This document shows positions 17,625 to 24,327 of a DNA stretch of 64,000 nucleotides, in pieces. Position 1 is the stretch's first letter, and every line of letters begins with the position of its first letter. Origin of the DNA: Fibrisoma montanum (GTDB lineage: Bacteria > Bacteroidota > Bacteroidia > Cytophagales > Spirosomataceae); assembly GCF_003583365.1 (NCBI RefSeq), contig NZ_QXED01000007.1, forward strand, positions 248,001 through 312,000, read 5' to 3'. Under the pieces are notes generated by a model, which had not been told where the DNA came from, ran no database searches, and saw nothing but the letters and a program-made list of their open reading frames with translations. Both the position numbers and the translations under genes were made by a program.

Positions 17625-18011
17625 TCAATCACATCCGCATAGACAGGCCATCCGGGCAGAACCGGGTTCGAGCGTATGCGTTGTTGTAGACCCGTTTACC
17701 GTGTAGCGCAGAGTCAGGGTACGCCCGTCCGGAGACAACTCCCCGCGGACGTCCGCGGGCATGTCAATAAATCCCGCGCCGTTGAAGGTATAGTAGCTCG
17801 CTTTGACGGCGAAGGTCTGGTTTCGATCAATGCGCAGGGAAGGCATCAGGATATACGAACAGCATATGCCATTCAGCCGGTACCCATTTTGGTAGGGCGC
17901 CAACTCAACGCAACCATCCGACCACGTATCCGTCGGCAACACCTCAGTCTGTGACGAACAGCCGACAGCAAACGTGCAACAAGCAAGCAAGAACAGAACA
18001 ATGGGTTTCAT
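17625..18011 (-). CDS. Small cysteine-containing lipoprotein of unknown function
   Basis: The ATG at 18011 gives a 128-residue protein with a clear lipoprotein signal (MKPIVLFLLACCTFAVGCSS). A longer frame exists, but its first 26 residues look non-coding. The mature part has beta-strand segments (TFAVKASYYTFNGAGF, LTLRYTVNGSTTTHTL) and paired cysteines (CVEL, ICCSY, CLCGCD at the end). I do not recognise the family. It is probably an outer-membrane or periplasmic structural protein. No operon partner is evident. Confidence 0.6.
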   Translation of the reverse strand: MKPIVLFLLACCTFAVGCSSQTEVLPTDTWSDGCVELAPYQNGYRLNGICCSYILMPSLRIDRNQTFAVKASYYTFNGAGFIDMPADVRGELSPDGRTLTLRYTVNGSTTTHTLEPGSARMACLCGCD

Positions 18012-18195
18012 GGTTACAGCTACATACGGGATACTGCTATGACCCCGATAGCAGCCCAACCGTTGGAACACGCAGCCGGTACGTTTCACCGGGGCCGCGT
18101 TTTATTAGTACAGCAAAGGCCAAAACGAAGCTGGTATTGTAGCTCAACTAACCGGCATTCAGAGTTTCCCCTCGCAGGCTACCAGCGTGCGATTG

Positions 18196-18723
18196 TCAGG
18201 CGCTGATTTCCAGCTGATTTTTCTTTTTCAGTATAAGCGCACTGACCAGGGCGACGACAAGGCCAATGGGTAGGACTTCGGAATAAGTGATCAGAACGAC
18301 AAAGAGCGGACTCCTGTACATTTCTTTAAAATTTTGCATTTCCTGGGTTTTGGCCGCCAGTTCAGCGGCATCGTTCCGGGCCGTTTCGCTCAGTACGTGC
18401 GGTATGTATTTGTCCAGATAGTCGGGCACAAACAGATAGTAGTAAAACAGCCACACCACTACGTACATCGTCGACCCGATCAGCGCAATCAGGGCCCCCG
18501 TTCTGAAGGCTTTGCCAAACGTGATGACTCCATTAAGCTGCTTGTTCCGGTAGTCTCTGACACCGAAGAAGATAATCGAAAAAATTACGACCATAGCGGC
18601 ATAGCCGACCAGATCGTTGCTTTGAAAATCGGGGTTGGTGTAACATAGGTTAACCATGTAGACCATGTTTACGCACAGGATTGTGCCCAGCACCAACCCA
18701 AAAATCAATACGGTTCGCTTCAT
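18196..18723 (-). CDS. DUF4199 family membrane protein
   Basis: With the ATG at 18723 the protein has 175 residues and four predicted helices (about 3-25, 34-54, 70-92 and 140-165). The central YRNKQLNGVITFGKAFRTG and the loop between helices 3 and 4 match the DUF4199 pattern found widely in Bacteroidota. The function of the family is unknown. An extended frame starting 36 bases upstream adds an atypical hydrophilic leader. A large hairpin sits between this gene and the LuxR-type gene upstream of it. Confidence 0.85.
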   Translation of the reverse strand: MKRTVLIFGLVLGTILCVNMVYMVNLCYTNPDFQSNDLVGYAAMVVIFSIIFFGVRDYRNKQLNGVITFGKAFRTGALIALIGSTMYVVVWLFYYYLFVPDYLDKYIPHVLSETARNDAAELAAKTQEMQNFKEMYRSPLFVVLITYSEVLPIGLVVALVSALILKKKNQLEISA

Positions 18724-18770
18724 ATCTGTACCTGGTTTTGTTTGCGACAAACCTACCATCCACCAAGGCC

Positions 18771-18838
18771 GAAGCGCTCATACTTTAGTATGAAATCCGT
18801 CCGCCGGACCGACTCCGATACTAAAGTATGAGCGCTTC
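18771..18838 (-). terminator. Perfect 21-bp stem with 26-base loop after the LuxR-type gene
   Basis: GAAGCGCTCATACTTTAGTAT (18771-18791) is exactly complemented at 18818-18838. The right arm touches the LuxR gene's stop codon (18838-18840). The structure lies 48 bases upstream of the DUF4199 start. A perfect stem this long is more than an ordinary terminator needs. It may insulate the two minus-strand genes, or act as a regulatory RNA hairpin or a repeat element. Confidence 0.7.
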
Positions 18839-19305
18839 TAGGCGGTGAGCTTCAACCGCTTGGCTTTTTCAATGGCCTGCGTTCTGCTTTTTACGTCCAT
18901 TTTCACGAAAAGACTGGAAACGTGCGTCTTCACCGTGCTTATCGACAGACACAGGTTGTCGGCTATTTCGGCATTGCTGAGCCCCTTCGTCAATAGCTGC
19001 AACACTTCATATTCGCGGTTGCTCAGGTTCAGCTTTTTCAGCTCTGTCTCGTTTACGCTGAACTCCTCTACCGGCTGAACGTACACCGCCTTTTCGACTA
19101 TCACCGTCCGGATCGCAGGCCTGCCCAGTTGCGTAGCCACCCACACGCCCAGTATGGTAAAGAAAACGGCGATAAGCCCAACGTAAATGTCCAGCGAATG
19201 ATCGACGATTAAGAACTTCCATTGCAGCCATTTCAACGCAAACACCAAAATTGCCATGAGTAAGCCATACAGGAGACTATGGCGGGCTTTGTACAGTAGC
19301 GGCAT
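18838..19305 (-). CDS. Membrane-anchored LuxR-type transcriptional regulator
   Basis: I use the ATG at 19305 (155 residues); a TTG 15 bases upstream is the alternative. The protein has two N-terminal membrane helices (about 10-28 and 38-58), a short linker and a C-terminal LuxR helix-turn-helix: LSNREYEVLQLLTKGLSNAE, then the recognition helix region LSISTVKTHVSSLFVKM. It lacks a receiver domain, so activity is probably controlled through the membrane part or a partner. Such short membrane LuxR proteins occur in Bacteroidota next to small membrane proteins. The DUF4199 gene follows on the same strand. Confidence 0.88.
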   Translation of the reverse strand: MPLLYKARHSLLYGLLMAILVFALKWLQWKFLIVDHSLDIYVGLIAVFFTILGVWVATQLGRPAIRTVIVEKAVYVQPVEEFSVNETELKKLNLSNREYEVLQLLTKGLSNAEIADNLCLSISTVKTHVSSLFVKMDVKSRTQAIEKAKRLKLTA

Positions 19306-19377
19306 TACCAATCGATCCAATTTTACTACAACTGCTCAATACAACGAAGCTTAACAACGCTTGTCCATCAGACATTT

Positions 19378-19409
19378 TTGTCATCCTGACCATAGGATCT
19401 GGATGACAA
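19378..19409. repeat. Inverted repeat TTGTCATCC...GGATGACAA
   Basis: Nine-base arms (19378-19386 and 19401-19409) flank a 14-base loop in the gap between the Imm5-like gene and the LuxR-type gene. A related but weaker sequence (TTTGTC and GATGACAAA around CCTCGG) occurs at 57128-57152. Such TTTGTCATCC palindromes are likely to be dispersed intergenic elements. Confidence 0.5.
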
Positions 19410-19478
19410 AGACGGGTTCTTATGACTCAAATGCTTATCTGTAATTTACGTTAATTTACTGAAAAGAATCGTGCTTGG

Positions 19479-19994
19479 TCAGCAGTCGAATACAAACCAG
19501 CAGAGGTAATTTCTCAACCGCTGGTCATCCAGAACCAGGTCACGAATGGCATCCGGAAGCTGGTCCCGCTGCCATTGGCACTCCGTTAGCCCCGCGGTTT
19601 CCGTCTCATCGGCGGCCACCGATGCCATTACCGCTCGGATGGCGTAGGCAGCCGCCCCGAGTTCATGGGCCGCTACGTGAGCCACCGCCACGGCCTGGCC
19701 GGCAGCCAGGGCAGCAAACTTAGCCGCGTCGGGCATTCCTTTGGCCGCAGCATTGGCCGCAAAAGCCGCCTGGTGCGCCTGTTTCATGGGTATCTCGCCG
19801 TTTACCCACGCGCGTGTCAGTTCGATGGCCTTCCGGGGGCGCTTATCGTCGGCATTGGCTTGTTCAAACAAGTACAGTACATGTTCGGCGCATGTAGCCG
19901 CCCACAAAGCCAGCAACTGATGATGGGCATCGGTTAACGTACCCCCACGCCGTATGGTTATGAATCGCGGATCTCTTTCCTTGGGTAAAATCAT
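19479..19994 (-). CDS. Imm5-like putative immunity protein
   Basis: With the ATG at 19994 the product has 171 residues. It begins DPRFITIRRGGTLTDAHHQL and is a compact alpha-helical, alanine-rich protein with LWAATCAEHVLYLFE, RAWVNGEIPMKQAHQAAFAA and AVAHVAAHELGAAAYAIRAV. This matches the widespread 'putative immunity protein' (Imm5-like) family. Proteins of this type are predicted to neutralise a secreted or contact-dependent toxin; no cognate toxin is nearby. It marks the edge of an accessory region but is itself GC-rich. The family assignment is from memory of its conserved helices. Confidence 0.75.
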   Translation of the reverse strand: MILPKERDPRFITIRRGGTLTDAHHQLLALWAATCAEHVLYLFEQANADDKRPRKAIELTRAWVNGEIPMKQAHQAAFAANAAAKGMPDAAKFAALAAGQAVAVAHVAAHELGAAAYAIRAVMASVAADETETAGLTECQWQRDQLPDAIRDLVLDDQRLRNYLCWFVFDC

Positions 19995-20115
19995 GGTTTT
20001 TTTTGAGGAGCTACCGGTTGTGCGCGTTGTGATGGCGGAACAACTAAACAAAAAAGCTTAATCAAACATAAATGTTCAATTAAGCCCTGCCGTCCCATTG
20101 ATGAGAACGCTCCTA

Positions 20116-20481
20116 TCAACGGTTCGTTGCTTTCTTTTTCGATTTAGCTGATGCTTTAGATATTTTGTTATAGGCAAGACATACATCCATAAAGTACTCA
20201 AATTCAGTTCGTTTTCTAAACCCTTCTGGTTTTATGTAGCAGTATCCTTTATACTCCTTGCCTTTCATCAGCATTGTTTCGTAACCTTCTTTTTCCGCAA
20301 GTTCTTCCTGCAATTTTGAATCGAACCGTAGCATTAGATTTTCACCACGTATACAAATGCAAGTTTTACCGTTTACCATAAAATTCAGCACGGCAAACAT
20401 TTCTTTTTCCTCAATTTCTATCTCAGGTATTTCAGCAAGATACTCTCTAACTTTGTCTGCCAGATTGCTATCGTAAGACAT
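20116..20481 (-). CDS. TfoX/Sxy N-terminal domain protein
   Basis: This 121-residue protein has the TfoX_N fold: an N-terminal helix (LADKVREYLAEI), MFAVLNFMVNGKTCICIRGE, LMLRFDSK, and a C-terminal helix ending in a Lys/Ser-rich tail (SKASAKSKKKATNR). In many Bacteroidota this small protein is encoded near VOC and AraC genes, as here. The three genes run in one direction (AraC, VOC, TfoX), with eight bases between VOC and TfoX. They share a low GC content unlike the surrounding DNA, suggesting acquisition together. Function is unknown. Confidence 0.82.
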   Translation of the reverse strand: MSYDSNLADKVREYLAEIPEIEIEEKEMFAVLNFMVNGKTCICIRGENLMLRFDSKLQEELAEKEGYETMLMKGKEYKGYCYIKPEGFRKRTEFEYFMDVCLAYNKISKASAKSKKKATNR

Positions 20482-20489
20482 ACGTAAAA

Positions 20490-20864
20490 TTACTTTTGCG
20501 AATGAAGTCCAATCGTATTCCCTTCCGTATCAATAAGTATTGAAATAAATCCAAACGCTCCGATTGACATTTTAGACTTAATAATTTTTCCACCTGCTTT
20601 TTCAACTCTGGCTTCTTCGGTAATACAATCATCGGAAGCAAAATAAACTATTGTATTGTTGCCATTTTCAAGCCTATCTTCTTTTTCAACCAATGCACCT
20701 GAAATGTTCACGCTTTCATGGTTAAATGGAAAAAGTGCTTGTTTCCCCCATTCAATTGGTAAGTCAACAAGCTGTGTGTTGAACACCGTTTCATAAAATT
20801 TTTTTGCTCGATCTAAGTTAGATACGTAGATGTCAAACCAACTAACTGGATTTACAATTTTCAT
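20490..20864 (-). CDS. VOC family protein (glyoxalase/bleomycin-resistance fold)
   Basis: The ATG at 20864 gives 124 residues starting MKIVNPVSWFDIYVSNLDRA, the usual first strand-helix of a VOC protein; the longer frame is non-coding in character. Two beta-alpha-beta-beta-beta modules follow, with FYETVFNTQL in the first half and VEKAGGKIIKSKMSIGAFGF in the second. Potential metal ligands are incomplete, so enzymatic activity is uncertain. It sits between the AraC and TfoX genes and probably belongs to their transcript. Confidence 0.87.
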   Translation of the reverse strand: MKIVNPVSWFDIYVSNLDRAKKFYETVFNTQLVDLPIEWGKQALFPFNHESVNISGALVEKEDRLENGNNTIVYFASDDCITEEARVEKAGGKIIKSKMSIGAFGFISILIDTEGNTIGLHSQK

Positions 20865-20950
20865 TTGTAACTTATGTTGAGACCTGTTGCAACATCGCAA
20901 TGCAAAGGTGCAACAGGTTATACGCCTAAAATTGTAAAAATGGGACACGG

Positions 20951-21766
20951 CTACTCCTTGGCCTCAAAAATCAACGACATTTTTAAGTGGTCGCCGTAAA
21001 ATTCTTTAGGCGTCAATCCCGTTAATTCTTTAAAATCTTTAATAAAATGGGCTTGGTCGAAATAATCGTTTTCGTAAGCCAGATCAGTAAGGCTCGTAAC
21101 TTTTTTAGTTAATAAACTTTTGAGTGCGGCTTGTAGTCTTATAGTTTTAGAAAGCTGTTTCGGGCTTAAACCAATGGCTGATGAGAATTTACGAACCAAT
21201 TGTCGGCGGTTAATATTAGTTTGTCTGGAAAGCTCATTAACAGAAAGTTGGCCGTTAGCGGTTAAGATAGTTTCAACGGTAGATATAACAATACGGTCAA
21301 CGACTTCTGCATTAGTTAATCGGTTAACTAAAAAGGTTTCGATATAATTTATTCTTTCTGAAGTAGAGCTGGCGTTTAAAATCTTCTGTTCAATTTCCAG
21401 TCCGTCTTTCCCGAATAATTTTTCTAATGCAACGGCTTCATTTTCCATCTCTTTTATGGGAATGGTTGTAAAAGGCAAAAACCCGTTTGGGTGAAAGCAA
21501 ACAAAAAATGTTCCTGTTTCACCGGTCGGTTCTACTTCATAAGGCCGGGTCAATTGTCCGATTAAAAAACACCTTGGTAAGGTTATACAACTTCCATTTT
21601 CGGGATGATGGTTATAGGGATCGCCATAGTGAAAAATCAATTTCATACAGCCGTCTGGCACAATGGTGTTCCTCACGGGTGTTTTTCCCTTCGGGCTTTC
21701 CAATGTCCAATAGCATTTGACGAAAGTTGCCAAGTCACTATCTGGTTTAAAAATTTCATGTTTCAT
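20951..21766 (-). CDS. AraC family transcriptional regulator (DUF6597 N-terminal domain)
   Basis: With the ATG at 21766 the protein has 271 residues. The N-terminal half is of the DUF6597 type (FVKCYWTLESP, IVPDGCMKLIFHYGDPY, FLIGQLTRPYEVEPTGETG). The C-terminal half holds two AraC helix-turn-helix motifs (LSVNELSRQTNINRRQLVRK; then LTDLAYENDYFDQAHFIKDF, LTGLTPKEF). It probably senses a small ligand and controls the downstream VOC and TfoX genes. GC content is low across all three. Two other regulators of the same architecture occur in the window (34112 and 58599). Confidence 0.93.
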   Translation of the reverse strand: MKHEIFKPDSDLATFVKCYWTLESPKGKTPVRNTIVPDGCMKLIFHYGDPYNHHPENGSCITLPRCFLIGQLTRPYEVEPTGETGTFFVCFHPNGFLPFTTIPIKEMENEAVALEKLFGKDGLEIEQKILNASSTSERINYIETFLVNRLTNAEVVDRIVISTVETILTANGQLSVNELSRQTNINRRQLVRKFSSAIGLSPKQLSKTIRLQAALKSLLTKKVTSLTDLAYENDYFDQAHFIKDFKELTGLTPKEFYGDHLKMSLIFEAKE

Positions 21767-21929
21767 TGGGCTGTCATTTATATAGGGCATCTGTTTTCTG
21801 CGACCGTTGCCGTTCATCAACTTTGCAAAGTCGGGGTTTTGAAGAATGTCCTATAATCGATGCAGCTAGCCGAAGATTGCACGCTAATCTGCATGATACA
21901 AAATCCATCTCAGGCGCTGGCCGGTACGT

Positions 21930-22370
21930 TTACGCCTTCATTAGTGCCCATCCGCCAAATGGTTTTACGGTTCCCGTAGTGGGACTTCCATCCTTGTCTT
22001 TCGTAACGGCGATCGTAGTCACCATCACACGTCCGTCGCGAACGGCCTGCTCGATTTGGTCTGTAATTTCTGGAAGCGGGACTTTCAGCCGACCGCTGGC
22101 CGGTGCGTTGGTCTGTCCGGCATAGCTGCCCATATCCAGATAAAGAAACCGTTCTGTTGACGGTCCCTGAATGAGTGGCCCATGCAACACCAGTCGGCCG
22201 TCTTTGTTCTCTTTTACCGGAAGCGACAGGTTGAATACAAGATCACCCGAATCAGCCAGTTGTTTATGCAGGGTTTCGTAGCTGTTGCCACTTCCTTTCT
22301 GCACACCATACAGCATACCAACGGCTGGCTTTTCGAGAATGATCCTGATGGCAAGGGTGTAGTCTGGCAT
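21930..22370 (-). CDS. DUF5990 family protein
   Basis: The ATG at 22370 gives 146 residues. The sequence LAIRIILEKPAVGMLYGVQK followed by GSGNSYETLHKQ matches the small DUF5990 family. The rest is a beta-rich single domain (DLVFNLSLPV, GPLIQGPSTERFLYLDMGSYAG, RVMVTTIAVTKD). Function is unknown; members are usually predicted cytosolic. It is GC-richer than its island neighbours. An attC-like imperfect hairpin lies upstream of it. Confidence 0.72.
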   Translation of the reverse strand: MPDYTLAIRIILEKPAVGMLYGVQKGSGNSYETLHKQLADSGDLVFNLSLPVKENKDGRLVLHGPLIQGPSTERFLYLDMGSYAGQTNAPASGRLKVPLPEITDQIEQAVRDGRVMVTTIAVTKDKDGSPTTGTVKPFGGWALMKA

Positions 22371-22487
22371 TGGGGTTTGGGGGAAGGGCTTTCGTAACGC
22401 ACAATGGTTTGGCACTTGCCGAAGTAACGAAAGTCCATGCTCCTGCTGGTTGGCACGCCTTCCGTCGTTAACTAGTTTGTGGTTGAA

Positions 22488-22526
22488 GTTAGCACCTGGC
22501 CATTATTTTGGCAAACCAGTGTTAGC
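22488..22526. other. Imperfect 39-nt hairpin with GTTAGC ends (attC-like in shape)
   Basis: The ends GTTAGCACCTGG and CCAGTGTTAGC pair with a bulged base and two wobble positions, and inner CCA/TGG pairing extends the stem. Bulged imperfect hairpins between single-gene units resemble integron attC sites in shape. However, the conserved GTTRRRY and RYYYAAC boxes are not matched, and no integrase is present. It overlaps one arm of a 10-base inverted repeat (TTAGCGGTAA at 22522-22531, complement at 22997-23006) that brackets the orphan gene at 22563. Confidence 0.35.
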
Positions 22527-22562
22527 GGTAATTCGAATCATGGTTTTTTAATTCTTCGTCCA

Positions 22563-22961
22563 TTAATCCACATCACATATGCCACCAATAAATCCGCCTA
22601 TCCCTTCAAATATATCACCGAAGTCTAACCAGGAAGCATCAATATCAAAGTCGGCGGAATCAAATATGTCGGAACCTGTCGATAATGAAAGTCCGTGCAA
22701 CATTTCGGCTTTCATTTCAACATAATCACACAGCTCACTTGTGCGTTGATGATACTGGTCAAAATCTGCATGTGAGGAAAAGGTACTCATGCCCCAACAG
22801 GAAAAATCCATTCCATCATACCACTTACTTTTATTGTGGGCGGTCTTTACTTCTTCAGGTTGGTAATACTGCTTCTTACCATACTCCTTGACGAGTATCC
22901 TTCCAATGTCGGTTATATACTCCTTTTTGTTCTCTGGCGCAGGTGTGCAACTTATACTCAT
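22563..22961 (-). CDS. Orphan cytosolic protein of unknown function
   Basis: This 132-residue AT-rich gene encodes a soluble acidic protein with no signal peptide. A central segment (WYDGMDFSCWGMSTFSSHAD, then FDQYHQRTSELCDYVEMKAE) looks like a conserved domain core with Cys, Trp and His residues. The C-terminus is acidic and glycine-rich (IFEGIGGFIGG). I recall similar small proteins in accessory regions of Bacteroidota, but no function. It is bracketed by 10-base inverted repeats TTAGCGGTAA / TTACCGCTAA, and lies between DUF5990 and a toxin-antitoxin pair. Confidence 0.65.
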   Translation of the reverse strand: MSISCTPAPENKKEYITDIGRILVKEYGKKQYYQPEEVKTAHNKSKWYDGMDFSCWGMSTFSSHADFDQYHQRTSELCDYVEMKAEMLHGLSLSTGSDIFDSADFDIDASWLDFGDIFEGIGGFIGGICDVD

Positions 22962-23170
22962 ATCGTATCATCAACCGTACTGTGTGCGGGAATAACTTAC
23001 CGCTAAGGTCGAACGTGTCGCTGTCGGTGGTGGCATTCATCGCACTACGGCTTCACGCTTGCACTAATGTAATGTAGAATTGCCTGCTGATGTTCAAAAC
23101 TTGTTCGCTTGCCACCGTTGCCGCATAACGCGGTTGTGTGCTGTACATCATTTCCGGCATGCTACCGCTT
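22962..23170. other. Non-coding gap with cassette-like motifs
   Basis: This is the left part of a 431-base gap without an intact gene. It contains TTACCGCTAA at 22997-23006 and, near 23125-23145, CCGCATAACGCGGTTGTGTGC. On the minus strand that reads CACACAACCGCGTTATGCGG, a form often seen between single-gene units in accessory regions. I see no gene here. It may be the boundary between two acquired units. Confidence 0.4.
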
Positions 23171-23278
23171 CTAAATTCCAGCAGTAAGCCAGTTTGCGAA
23201 ATCCGAAATTGTATAAACCAGTTCGTCTGGTTGACTGTCGTTCAACTTTTTGGCTATTACGTCAAGCCACCGCCACAA
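23171..23278 (-). pseudogene. Short C-terminal gene fragment
   Basis: A 35-codon frame ends at 23171-23173 and has protein-like content (KKLNDSQPDELVYTISDFAN, then WLTAGI). It begins at a TTG within the copy of the cytochrome-gene 3' end (23273-23363). I do not recognise it. It may be the tail of a gene cut when the neighbouring cassette arrived, or the original downstream neighbour of the duplicated gene end. Confidence 0.3.
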
Positions 23279-23363
23279 CCTACCTGGCACCAAACCCACT
23301 TCCCTTTCCGGGCCTGCCTCTCCGGCTCAGCGGTACGTAAGTACTCGACCAGGTCGGTGATTT
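23273..23363 (-). repeat. Diverged second copy of the 3' end of the 24260 gene (copy A)
   Basis: On the minus strand this segment reads ITDLVEYLRTAEPERQARKG then K, against ITDLVAYLRIAEPEKQARKG then K at the true C-terminus of the 1277-residue gene. From 23297 to 23363 it aligns without gaps to 24261-24327 (58 of 67 identical by my count), and similarity continues into the downstream non-coding bases. The stop codon TGA has become TGG. It lies 29 bases past the stop codon of the PIN toxin, so a toxin-antitoxin pair separates the two copies. Confidence 0.85.
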
Positions 23364-23392
23364 TACTTCAAATACAATGTAAACCGAAATAA

Positions 23393-23815
23393 TTATTCTT
23401 TAGGAGCATAATTATCCCAATAGTCTCTCGGGGTCAATATACGTGTGTATTCAAACTCGGTCATCGCGAAGTCAAGCATGTTCCCTGTCGTCAAGAAGTC
23501 TGCTGCACTTACCGCTGCCAGCTCTAAAAATTTATTATCACTTGTATCCGTCAAAACGTCTACTTTCCTGTCTGTTTTGTAAAAAGTTGAGATTTCGCGC
23601 ATTTTGTTCAGTACCACTTCTGCTTTCGCTTTGAAGTTGGCAAAGCGGGCAAATTTTTCCCTATTCAATACTTCGATATACTCGGCAAAAACTTCGTCTG
23701 AAAGACAAGTTTCAACTTTTTTGGTTAAGACTAATTCGTACAAGATCCTGGTCGGAATAGAATTTGAAATCAGTGCCGAAACAATAACGTTCGTATCAAG
23801 AATGACTTTTTGCAT
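23393..23815 (-). CDS. PIN-domain toxin of a type II toxin-antitoxin pair
   Basis: This 140-residue protein is a PIN-domain ribonuclease of the 'putative toxin component, PIN family' type. The first acidic residue is Asp7 in VILDTNVIVSAL. Others follow in CLSDEVFAEYIEVLNR, LTDTSDNKFLELA and ADFLTTGNMLDF, as expected for the Mg-binding site. It overlaps the antitoxin reading frame by 20 bases and is translated after it. The AT-rich pair is flanked by the two copies of the 24260 gene's 3' end. The same toxin family appears at 32071 in an equivalent arrangement. Confidence 0.9.
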   Translation of the reverse strand: MQKVILDTNVIVSALISNSIPTRILYELVLTKKVETCLSDEVFAEYIEVLNREKFARFANFKAKAEVVLNKMREISTFYKTDRKVDVLTDTSDNKFLELAAVSAADFLTTGNMLDFAMTEFEYTRILTPRDYWDNYAPKE

Positions 23816-24023
23816 CCCTTACGGCTTTAATTTCAGCATTTATTTCGTCCATGGTCATTTTAGATAGACCGACTTGTTCGGCTATTTCATTGCATTCTAA
23901 AAGTGCCTTTCGTGCATATTCACGACTTATTGTTTCTACCAGATCAGTGAATTTGATTTCACCACTTCCCAAATTATACTTTTGGAAATCGGTTTCGCTT
24001 ACTTTTATCTGAACGGTTCGCAT
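23796..24023 (-). CDS. Antitoxin partner of the PIN toxin
   Basis: This 75-residue small protein has an N-terminal beta-strand (MRTVQIKVSETDFQKYNL), a helical middle (FTDLVETISREYARKALLEC) and a C-terminal helix (MTMDEINAEIKAVRDAK). That form fits a DNA-binding N-terminal region followed by a toxin-binding tail. Its stop codon lies inside the start of the PIN toxin gene, the classic translational coupling of toxin-antitoxin operons. I cannot assign a named antitoxin family. A perfect palindrome at 24141-24154 upstream may be its operator. Confidence 0.82.
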   Translation of the reverse strand: MRTVQIKVSETDFQKYNLGSGEIKFTDLVETISREYARKALLECNEIAEQVGLSKMTMDEINAEIKAVRDAKSHS

Positions 24024-24140
24024 AGTCTTGTTTCAGTTAGGTAGTTCGTTTTGACTAGCTTAGCCAACTCCCAAATATACGCAAGTTTTGCCTCTCGCTT
24101 TTAACAAACCAAATTTGCTCAATAGCTTGACACCTTCCCC

Positions 24141-24154
24141 GACAAGTACTTGTC
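24141..24154. promoter_or_regulatory. Perfect 14-bp palindrome upstream of the antitoxin gene
   Basis: GACAAGTACTTGTC lies 118 bases upstream of the antitoxin start, in the AT-rich gap 24024-24259. Autoregulated toxin-antitoxin operons usually have palindromic operators, so this is a candidate; it is further upstream than usual. Nothing else in this gap looks like a gene. Confidence 0.35.
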
Positions 24155-24190
24155 TAACAAGCAGTTATTCATAACCCCAACTAAACAACA

Positions 24191-24223
24191 CGAATCCGCC
24201 GTTTATTAAAAACGGCGGATTCG
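24191..24223 (-). terminator. Perfect 14-bp stem downstream of the DUF6807/PVC gene
   Basis: CGAATCCGCCGTTT and its complement (24210-24223) surround a five-base loop, 37 bases past the stop codon of the large minus-strand gene. On that strand the stem is followed by moderately T-rich sequence. It is the likely terminator of the 24260-28093 gene. It separates the gene from the toxin-antitoxin pair. Confidence 0.65.
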
Positions 24224-24235
24224 CAAACTGACAAC

Positions 24236-24327
24236 CCACAACCTGCCAAACCCCCAAACTCACTTCCCTTTCCTTGCCTGCTTCTCCGGCTCGGCGATAC
24301 GTAGATACGCCACCAGGTCGGTGATTT
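24236..24327 (-). repeat. Resident copy of the duplicated 3' gene end (copy B)
   Basis: This is the authentic 3' end of the 1277-residue gene plus about 25 downstream bases. It matches copy A at 23273-23363 at an offset of 964 bases (963 in the non-coding part). The toxin-antitoxin pair lies between the two copies, in the same order as at the GH127 locus. Confidence 0.85.

Noticed and set aside
17337-17706. Two frames of 91 and 73 codons, one on each strand, across the 114-bp palindrome
   Set aside because: Both include the same peptide because the DNA is palindromic; neither has a domain or plausible upstream signal.
20116-21766. AraC-VOC-TfoX set as a defence operon
   Set aside because: These families fit small-molecule sensing or modification and show no nuclease, helicase or signalling component.
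22488-23145. Integron cassette array with attC sites
   Set aside because: The shape of one hairpin is suggestive, but the conserved boxes do not match and no integrase gene is visible, so it is only noted as a weak finding.
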